NCBI RefSeq assembly: GCF_039555335.1
Contig: NC_092628.1
Location: 75,332,713-75,396,712, forward strand
Length of the DNA: 64,000 nucleotides
Direction: 5' to 3'
Source of the DNA: Amphiura filiformis
Taxonomy: Eukaryota; Echinodermata; Ophiuroidea; Amphilepidida; Amphiuridae
The notes below the pieces were generated by a model. It searched no databases, was not told the origin of the DNA, and worked only from the letters and a program-made list of their open reading frames with translations. Below, in pieces: positions 55,527-64,000 of this stretch (position 1 is the first letter of the stretch; every line of letters starts with the position of its first letter). A program made the translations under genes and the position numbers.

Positions 55527-57350
55527 CATTCGATAAACAAGCAGGAAACTGGTCTGGATTAATCATGCACTTTGAATTTCAGTTTCCCACGTTTTGAATG
55601 CGAATTGTATTGAGCACTTTGGGAGCACATTTCTTCAATATTTTGACAAGTTGACGTTGAATGTTCTATTTCTATAATTCTGTATTGTTTGCCAATTTAT
55701 TGAAATTGCCAATATGTCCGAAGTTGTAATTTTATCTTTTTGATCGTAAAGATCCTGATTTGAATTCTGCATTCTGTTGCCCGCAAAAGCAGATGAGCAG
55801 GCATAACTTTTAAAAGGAGAATGTCATGTTAATTTCATGGTAAGCTTAATTAAAACACATTGAAAATGCTCAAATTGCAGTAAAAAATATAAAATGTCAG
55901 TAAATCACCAAAGCCGCAAGCGAATGGTAACGTAGGTACAAAGTACTGCCCAAAGATTTGTTTTTGGCATGTCACTTTTTTGAAATACCGGAATATATTA
56001 AATTTGCAATATTAGCAAAAATATCAAATTTTGGAAAAACGTCCCAAAATTTCAAACAAACATGAACCTTCCAAAATAAATACATGTATATATTCGCACT
56101 CGGCAGCCCAGTCACTACCTGCCGCTGTGATTCCCCTCTCCAGGTTGCCTCTAACCTAGTACGGTACTTTTTGCCCATACCCCATTTATTAAATCCAATT
56201 ACACTGTATCCGGTATTAGTTTTGTCAAAAATTGTGTGATAATCAGGCAGAACGTGGACAGCGTTCGAGTTTCCTAGCATCTTACAATTTATTTTGACGC
56301 AATATCGCAACATGGAAAACCCTGGCGATGCCCACTCTTATATCCTACCCGAGTAATCCTACCTTCATCTGAATATCTTTATTTGTTTGTTTGTTTTAAA
56401 TGATCTTCTCGTAGGAACTTGACAACGACCCATAATAGGAGAGGGTTAAAGGCTCGCGCTACCCCTATCCCCGGTCTACGCCAAGCTGGCCCAAGTAGGC
56501 TAATTTCGACAAACTTTTACGTCTTTCAGGAAATGCCATTTCATAAGACTTGCATCTTGACAATCCTTTTTGGATGGGACAATATTTTGCTCTAGCCTTT
56601 TGGGTAACGAGAAAGGTTTAACTGATTCCAGTTTCTAACACCACTAAGGCATTGGCTTTGGGTTGCTTTCATGTTTCCCATTTGTTTGCTTCATTATATG
56701 GATGTATGCTTGGGCAAAGGGAGTGGAGTGCAATAACCCAGGAGGGGTGGCAAAAGCTAATTGTTTCAGTTAGCACCAAAGTGGTTTAAAAAAGACCTAA
56801 AACCCAGGATTTTCCTGGGTCTCCCCTCACCAAAGCTCTGCCCCTGGATCCATGCAGAAAGGCACCTTGTGACACTAAGGAACAGACACAGATGTTTTTT
56901 CTATGGGTGCACCCCTGGGTAATCAAAGAGTTGAAGAGGAGCTAGGAGAGAGGGAAAGGGCACACAGACCTTCCATCTTTGTCAATCAGTTTGAGCAGGG
57001 TGGTTAGGGGTCAGAAAGAATGGATCGGAGCAATTGGAGGAATAAAATCATTTCGGGAGCCTGCTTGAGATGCTAGAGGCAGGTAATTTTTGGATTGATT
57101 TGAGTGAAGACAAGTCAATTGGGGATTCAAGAACCTGCTGGCCCCTTGCCCTGTTATGAAATCTTGCACGTACACCACTGAAGGAGATAGAGCTAGACTG
57201 TAGACAGGGGGCAAGGTTGGGGAGAGGAATTCAATACATGCATTGTTTTGTATCTTGGGGCAAGGTACAGTTTGGTGCAGGTTTAGGCCTTTTTTAGGTT
57301 GTCCGAAGGAAAAGACCTAAATGGCATCACAAGTCATGTGTCAGTCTGTC
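55527..57350. other. intergenic, no gene seen
   Basis: The 113-codon minus-strand frame at 55972-56313 (contains GYSVIGFNKWGMGKKYRTRL) has no family I recognise and no convincing splice borders. The sequence is otherwise unique and unremarkable. Confidence 0.45.
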
Positions 57351-57354
57351 AGTG

Positions 57355-58200
57355 TGGCTTTTTGGTCTCATATGAACAGTTCAAATCCTATTGTACTTTG
57401 GTCATAGCTGCACTATGGGAACCCTCATCTGTTGGTGGTGTTCAAGGTCATATACTGAGGTCAAAGGTCATTTGAGGTTAACTTGTAAATAGGCTGAAAA
57501 TTCAATATACGGTCTCATATGAACAGTTTACACCCGATTGCAACCAAAGTTGAGCCAAATCTGTATGTATATCTGCATTATGGGAACTTGGCAAGCTTGC
57601 ATGTAATGGTGGTATTCAAGGTCACATACTGAGGTCAAAGGCCATTTAAGGTCAACTTATAAAAAGGCTGAAAATGAAGTTTTCTAAGGTGAAACAGTTA
57701 GACAACACTTTTGACCCCAAGGGGAAGACACTTCCGGGTCGTGCCATGTCAGATCGTAATTTCCAGAGAGTTTCCAAGGCAGCGTGATTGGCATCATTTT
57801 TTGACCAATGAGAACGTTCCTTTTTGCAGAGCTAGGTTACTGAGATCGCAGATTTTGTCATTCCATTTGTTGACCGTGTGTTTCTTTGTCTCCGTCTGGG
57901 GTTAATACAAATTCTAGTTTCACATGAACAGTTCACATCCAATTGCAACCAAGCTTAAGCCAAAACTGCATTATGGAAGCTGTCATGTAATGGTACTGTC
58001 CAAGGTCACATCTGAGGTCAAAGGTCATCTGAGGTCAACTTGTAAATAGGCTGAAAATACAAAATCTGTTCTCACACGAAAACAGTTCACATCCATTTGC
58101 ATCCAAACTTGAGTCAAAGCTGCATTACGTGAGCTTCTATGTAATGGTGGGTGGTATTCAGGGTCAAAAGGTCAAAGGTCATGTCAAATTGGCTGAAAAT
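57355..58200. repeat. four-unit repeat of about 150 bp carrying AGGTCA direct repeats
   Basis: Each unit runs CTCATATGAACAGTTCACATC, ATTGCAACCAAAGTTGAGCC, GCATTATGGGAGCT, ATGTAATGGTGGTATTCAAG and then a cluster of AGGTCA words, ending CTTGTAAATAGGCTGAAAAT. Unit 2 and unit 3 are separated by an unrelated 220-bp piece (about 57685-57905). Perfect DR1 sites (AGGTCA-A-AGGTCA) lie at 57458-57470, 58015-58027 and 58169-58181, with a one-mismatch version at 57632-57644. Confidence 0.85.
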
Positions 58201-58517
58201 GAAAAAAAATTGCACAAATATGCAAAAATAATGTTCCACATGAATATTTACTATGTGTAGTGTTCACTACCGGTAGTGCCAATATCTGTGGATGACCTAT
58301 CTGGGACCACCATCCCTATTTTTTTCTTTTTTTCTCCTCAAGGGCTCTGCCAAAAAGTTGTGCACCACACTTTTTCAGATGTGATTGACAGATTGCTATG
58401 CATTTGAGTGGGTTTTAGCTATAATTTTGTGTACCGATATACTGCTTCAATATTGGTATTGACAAATCCTGTTTATCCTGTAAATTTTGATATTTCATAC
58501 TTAATTCCAGATCATTC

Positions 58518-58667
58518 CAGTGCTGGAATTAAGCATTTTTTATGCGTAGCAAAATTTGCTTTTTTACTTTTCTCTTGGTATATTCACATACTACAGTGTG
58601 TAGTACATGTACTAAATACTAAATTGTGTAGCATTTTGCTACGCGATACCAGCTATTTCCAACGCTG
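58518..58667. mobile_element. hAT-type MITE, 150 bp, 8-bp target duplication
   Basis: Ends CAGTGCTGGAATTAAGC and TATTTCCAACGCTG; GATCATTC is present at 58510-58517 and 58668-58675. The inner blocks TGCGTAGCAAAAT and ATTTTGCTACGCG are also inverted. CAG/CTG ends and 8 bp are diagnostic of hAT. The 135-codon plus-strand frame across it is therefore not a gene. Confidence 0.88.
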
Positions 58668-58851
58668 GATCATTCTACATTGTACACAAGTGAAAAGTAC
58701 ATTTAATTTGTTTCAAATAAAAAATACTGATTTTCATCAAATTTTGTTTCACAAGGGGAAAAAATACAATGTCAACATGGGGTTGATCAGCAAAAATATT
58801 GAACTGACACCTTAGCTAATTGGTACATGCATGAACTCTTTCACAACATAC

Positions 58852-59192
58852 CATAATAACGTTTCTGAAAGCTTGTCTGGAAGAAACCAGTTTACCCATG
58901 CAGAGAAATGGTTGCTTCCGTAATGACTGTTGATGTAAGGTCATTGTGTTTTGAACCGTGAGGTTATTGTTGTTATGGTTTACGAGTGCATCATACCACG
59001 CCCAATCGTAAGGCCCGTTATGGCCTAGCCATGAACCAATGGGAGTAGACCTAATGTTGATGCGGGTTTGCTTTTGGTTCATATCACATTCAGCTTTCAT
59101 CAAATTCGGATCGAGAAATTTATTTTCCCACCCACCACTCCCTAAATAGGAAAGTAAGGTTGAGGAAAGCTTTGAAGGGGTGGAGTATTGCT
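58852..59192 (-). CDS. putative internal exon of an unidentified gene
   Basis: A 140-codon open frame on the minus strand has a plausible acceptor (ACCTTCCCCCAG, just above 59192) and a strong donor (ATTATG|GTATGT, below 58852), leaving 341 nt with entry phase 1 and exit phase 0. The peptide, including LMKAECDMNQKQTRI, STPIGSWLGHNGPYDWAWYD and LRKQPFLCMGKLVSSRQ, has a codon mix and composition typical of coding sequence. I do not recognise the family. No neighbouring exon was found in the window on the same strand, so it may belong to a gene with long introns that continues beyond the window, or be a fossil exon. Confidence 0.4.
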
Positions 59193-60270
59193 CTGGGGGA
59201 AGGTAATTTGAAATACATTTGTAAAGGTATAAATCCAAGCTAAAAAATCAAACTAGTTGGTACTGTTCATGCATGTAATATAGACAGCTTAGAATATTAA
59301 GCGAAAAATGTACAATTAAAATGATACTTTTAGTCCACTAAGTTAATCATCAATCTGCCATGAGGAAAGTGGATCAATGGGGGGGTCATGTAAGTGATTG
59401 AGTTTTTAGTACAACTACAAATCGTGTACATATGGTATAATTAAGCTGAAAATCATTTAAAGATTTTGAAATTCTGATATAATATTAGTCTACAACCTTT
59501 CATAGACTGTATCATGTGCTTCTCCCATGAGAAGTACATGTATTATTTTATTTGGTCATATTGGAATTGGATGTGTTTTAAATTGGGAATGATGTACATG
59601 TACATGTAAATGTCTCTGAGACTTGGTAAACAGTACAGTATAATTTTAGTACACATGTTGTTAAGCTGAAATATTTATTTCATTATCGAAATGGTTTGAT
59701 AATATTGATTACCGTAATATTGGTTTAAAAAATAATCAGCAACTGTTCTTTGATTAGCATGTACTTCTATGAGTAGTATATGTAATGATTTTATGTGCTG
59801 GAAAAAGAAAAGTTGATTGGCACATCATGTCTTAAATTGAGTTTTAGTGTTTCAAAAGAGGACCAACCTTTCTGCTGGTTCCTTTCTGTGCATTTCAACA
59901 TAAGCAGTATGTTTGTTGTTCAGTAAACACAAATCTTAAAAGTCAGTGGTTGAGCAGCCACAATTGCGAATTTGTTGCCATTAATTCAAAGATGGCCAGG
60001 AATCTCTTTTGAGATCCAGTCATTGCATGTTACAATTTGCCTAATTACAATGTTTTTCAAAAGCATTAGCGTTAGTGCTAAATATGGCATGGTTTATGAG
60101 TAGGTGGGTATTTTAGCCTATATAGCGTCAATGATAGTGAATGGGAGTAATTCCCTCTGCTTTTTCTGCATATTTTCTTAATTTGATGTATTTCTGAAGG
60201 TTCGGCAGCCATTGTTTCATATTTGCCAGCTTTTGCTAAACTTATATATATATTGTATTGTAATGCACCT
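59193..60270. other. non-coding stretch
   Basis: AT-rich, with short words such as ATGTACATGTACATG repeated. No exon, RNA gene or clear element. Confidence 0.5.
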
Positions 60271-60284
60271 TAGCTTTTGATGTT

Positions 60285-60770
60285 ATTTGTAAGCAGCTGC
60301 TCCCTTACAAATTTTTAGAGTAATTCACCCTAGCTTTTGCTCTTGCAACTTTATCTGCTTTGTTTTTGTATGAACCTATTCTCTTACAAATTTTTAGAGT
60401 AATTCACCCTAGCTTTTGCTCTTGCAACTTTATTTGCTTTGTTTTTTGTATGAAGCTATTCTCTTACAAATTTTTAGAGTAATTCACCCTAGCTTTTTAG
60501 CATAATTATTACTTTTAGATACCTCATCAAAAAGAATTATGTTTGCCTTAGAATGCCAAAGGATTTCCCTAGGTAGAACTGCGTAACATCACACAGGTCC
60601 GTGGCAGTCGGTTATATAAATTATATTATATACCGGTATTTATATTTTATCTGCTGAGCAACCTTCTTTATACAATGCACCCTAGCAATTATGTTTGCCT
60701 TAAAATACTAAAGGATTTCCCTAGGTAGATCTGCGTAGCATCACACAGCTCCGTGGCAATTTGTTATGTT
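60285..60770. repeat. two small tandem repeats (about 100-bp and about 160-bp periods)
   Basis: TCTTACAAATTTTTAGAGTA followed by ATTCACCCTAGCTTTTGCTC occurs three times at 60302-60500 (period about 103 bp). Next to it, AATTATGTTTGCCTTA, AAAGGATTTCCCTAGGTAGA and ATCACACAG(G/C)TCCGTGGCA occur twice (60525-60610 and 60688-60762). Both arrays share CACCCTAGC near their joints. Confidence 0.7.
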
Positions 60771-61319
60771 TGTATGTTTGTTTACATGTATGTGGCTTGC
60801 TGGAACCTTTATATACTTATGTAATTGATAATGCTTATCGTTGTTTGTTTATGTAGAAATATTAAGCGAAAATAAATTCTTGATTCGGTTTGATGCTGAT
60901 ATGTGTGGCAAATTAAGTGGTGCGTCTCATATTCATTTCTTGTGTCTATGGGTAAACAAGTGTATCCTTCCTCAGCAAAAACTACTGCCTTACAAACTTT
61001 TACAACAAATTTTGGCCCAAAAGGTTTTTTTTGGACAAAATATTTACACTTTTGAACTGAATTTACTAATTTTTTGACAAATTATCCCTTCAAGTTGAGC
61101 ATAACCAAAAAATCACCCTTTGTCTTGAAAATCAGTTCTTTGTACAACCTTTTTTATGCTTGCCTGGACAAAAAAAATACACTGTTCATTTGTGTTGTTT
61201 TGGGTTTTTTTAATGGTCATGCTTGTGAACACAGTATTCTTGAGTACCCCTCCCCCCTGTTCAGACAGACAGATGCACACACACGCACCACCCGTACACA
61301 CACCCACAACCAGGCCTGA

Positions 61320-63347
61320 AAAAAAAAACCCAGGCAATTCGGCAATCTCCTTGCTGGGAAAATTTGGTCATTTGAGAGGAAATTTTGCTTTTCTGGATAA
61401 AAAGAAATACATAAGAACTGGTGGGAAATCCTGCCAAGTTGGAGGGAAATAAATTTCTCTTGCCGAGAAATAAACATATTTTCCAGGCCTGCCTACAACA
61501 TAAACACACTCATCAGAAAGCAATATGACATGTGAAAGTAAGGTTCATCTGCTCCAGTAGAATACTATTTAACAATAACAATGGTAATTAATCAACAAAA
61601 GAGAGCGATAGACTACATTAACCACGCAGCTCTGTGATGCAGAACAATGCCAATTAATCATTAACAACCAGTATAACATCTGGTATATCAGCAGAATATG
61701 ACATTGGCTTATAAATATTGTGTTGGCTTTTGTTAAATCAGAGATTAATCTGTGTGAAATGAAATCTCAAAAAAAAACCTAGGCAAACAATATAAAGCTT
61801 GGCATTAGAAAAGTAGCCCACAAAAATGAGTCTGATGCTGATCGTGTGCTATCTTTAAATTAGATGCATTATTGAATATATAATGTCATTTAAAATGTGA
61901 ATGCTACATTTGTTTAAAAAAGGCATCAAAATTAAACCACCATGACCATTTTTGAGATATGAGCAGTTTTGAGCACTGAGCAGGAAAAACACCAAAATTA
62001 AACCACATTTTTTTGAGATATGGGGGGGGGGGGTACTCTTGTATGAACACTGAGCACTGAAATGTTGAACACAGAATTTCAATATTTAATCATTTGTCAT
62101 AAAATGTGTATTAATTGGGCTATCTTTTAGAATACCCTACCATTTTTTACATTCACAGTGTATGTGTATGGGTCGTTCATAAAAGACCCCCATTGAAAAT
62201 CTACAGTGGTAGGGTATTCTAAAAGAAATCCGATGTGCTCTCAGGTCCCACAAAAAATGTGAAAAAATGATAAAAGTCTCTATCCGAGCCCCTAAGCTTT
62301 ATGCTTGTTTTGAAGTATTTCAAAAATTATTTTCTTAAAATATTCAATACATGTAAATGCATAGACATACAATTATCCAAATAGATTAATTAATGTTCAA
62401 TATAAGAAATATTTTTTGAAAGTATAGTACACAAAGACATGTAATTGTTATAAATTGATAAATTATATAAAAATAATACTTTGGAAATTGCAATATGAAT
62501 ATTAAGATAAAATGTAATTTTAATAATGGTGCTAAAAATATTATTGACATTGAATATTCCAGATTATGATAAAATTTGATGCATTCTTGATGTTGAACTA
62601 TTACAATACAAACTAATCAAAACAAAGTATGACTCAATTAGAATTTAAATCATTGAATTCATGCATATTGAAATTCACAAAATAAATGTACTTATTATTG
62701 ACATTGAATTTTACAAAATGAACGTAATTAGTATTGGCATTTTAATTGCATGGATATTGTCATCAATTTAAATCAGGCACGTTGTCATATTAGCTGACAT
62801 TGACAATTTAGCTGGATTCTCATCAAAATGGATACATCACTTATTATTATAACAACATATCCCTGTCAAATTTGTGACGTCAACAGTTGTGATGTATTTA
62901 CAAATATGTGAAAGCAGGTCTCCGAAGAAGTGTTCAATATCTTCTTTTTGTCCTGTGTATCACAACACCCAACTTGAGGTGTGTAGTGAAATTGATCTAG
63001 ATACCTTTGAAAAATGCATATAGCAGAAGAGGTGAAATTAGGATGACTAGATACAAAATTCAAAATAAATTATTTATTGCACAAAATATAAACTGTTTTA
63101 TTTGTTAGAAGGAAGCAATTTAGTTTTCTAAGATCCCTTCCATGGATACAACTTGCAATGGTATGGGAAAGTATGTCCAATGGATTATCCCAGTGTTTGA
63201 ATGAATGGATAGTTTAAATTGTTCAAATTTAACCCCAGATAATGTACCATATAAATTCTTTACATCAGTACAATGTTGGTATAATAAGAAAATACCTAAT
63301 GTAAAAAACAAACAAACCAAAGCTCATAGAAGGTAAAAGCATAACAC
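61320..63347. other. non-coding stretch with a decayed family 1 MITE arm
   Basis: Near 62080-62300 there are echoes of the family 1 MITE right arm (TTTGTCATAAAATGTGTATTA, GTGCTCTCAGGTCCCACAAAA, CCCCTAAGC). Between them is a palindrome with stem GAATACCCTACCAT/GTGGTAGGGTATTC (62140-62222). The rest is AT-rich unique sequence. No gene seen. Confidence 0.5.
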
Positions 63348-63355
63348 ACAATTCA

Positions 63356-63674
63356 CCCGGGGGTCACTTCCATTGTGGCATGTACACCATCCGCGATAAT
63401 CAACTTTTGAAAAGCACCCTAAACAAGGATTTAACCCTTGACAAAAGCGATACCCTAAACAGGGATTTTATTCCTTGCATCAAATTTCATACCCTAAATT
63501 TCATTTCGCGTATTAGCAATTGCAATTTTGATACCCTTTTTTCCTTTTCTTCATGTTTTTGACACCCTAACCGCGTTACGCGCGTATCGTGCATATCCAT
63601 GAAAAACTACCCTTTTTACGCGTTTTCATTATCGCGGATGGTGTACAGGCCACAATGGGAGTGACTCCCCCGGG
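63356..63674. mobile_element. 319-bp TIR element, 8-bp target duplication
   Basis: Ends CCCGGGGGTCACTTCCATTG and CAATGGGAGTGACTCCCCCGGG are inverted, as are ACACCATCCGCGATAAT and ATTATCGCGGATGGTGT. ACAATTCA is present at 63348-63355 and 63675-63682. The interior repeats TACCCTAAACAGGGATTT-like words. hAT-like by duplication length, though the ends are not the usual CAG type. Confidence 0.82.
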
Positions 63675-64000
63675 ACAATTCAGTAACATGTCAAGATTGA
63701 TGGAAAAATTGAAGAAGTATTCGCCATCGCAGTCAGTGTGACATCAAAATCGATCATTGCCAGGTCATCTGGTTCATGCTATCTGCATTCGGAACCATGA
63801 TCCAAATGATCACAACACAAAGTCAATGGATTGCTAACAGGATACATGCAAACCAAGCGTGAACCACCAACTAAGGTGTGGCATATTTACATGTACTACA
63901 GTGGCAAAAATATCTGGTCTTGTTTAAGTATGAATGTGAACTGCACAATTATTGATGTCAAATCTAGATTTGCACAATTTTGCAAAACATCTGTAAAATG

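Noticed and set aside
55972-56313. 113-codon minus-strand frame
   Set aside because: No motif or convincing splice borders; composition not clearly coding.
58408-58815. 135-codon plus-strand frame
   Set aside because: It runs across a complete hAT-type MITE with its target duplication, so it is not a gene.

Overview
This is a eukaryotic, AT-rich, intron-rich window. The clearest gene encodes a peroxisomal Lon protease (LONP2) very close to the vertebrate protein. The surroundings are packed with MITEs, foldback elements, a Penelope-like element and tRNA-derived sequences. Together these suggest a marine invertebrate deuterostome, an echinoderm or hemichordate being my best guess. The clade is inference, not something the sequence proves.

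Layout. Positions 641-4681 hold a three-layer nest: a TTAA-flanked MITE carries a 3' LINE fragment, which in turn carries a Penelope-like retroelement; both inner insertions have readable target duplications. A second MITE of the same family (5763-6423) lies just past the stop codon of a TauD/TfdA-type dioxygenase gene (6469-13188, minus strand, five coding exons, 287 aa, all iron and 2-oxoglutarate ligands present). Its intron 4 carries a 32-bp minisatellite that begins at the splice donor. Its intron 1 carries a 3.45-kb composite element: two 274-bp inverted-repeat units bracketing a large palindrome that contains tRNA-like units.

From 18118 to 40317 (plus strand) runs LONP2, with 18 coding exons and 862 codons once two single-base breaks are allowed for, ending in the peroxisomal signal SKL. 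Its introns 1 and 2 are full of nested DNA elements, including a second 3-kb palindrome with tRNA-like arms (about 25150-28195). TauD and LONP2 are head to head, 4.9 kb apart. A C2H2 zinc-finger gene (43470-44793, minus) is tail to tail with LONP2.

From 45 kb to the end there is little coding sequence: one plausible orphan exon (58852-59192, minus), a 2.7-kb minisatellite (49.12-51.85 kb) into which two kinds of transposon have jumped, a four-unit repeat carrying nuclear-receptor-like DR1 sites (57.36-58.2 kb), and several MITEs with clean 8-bp, TTA or TA target duplications.

The genes do not form an operon or pathway. LONP2 is a peroxisomal quality-control protease, the TauD-like enzyme is an Fe(II)/2-oxoglutarate oxygenase and the zinc-finger protein is a likely DNA-binding regulator. 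All repeat boundaries were read by eye, without alignment software.
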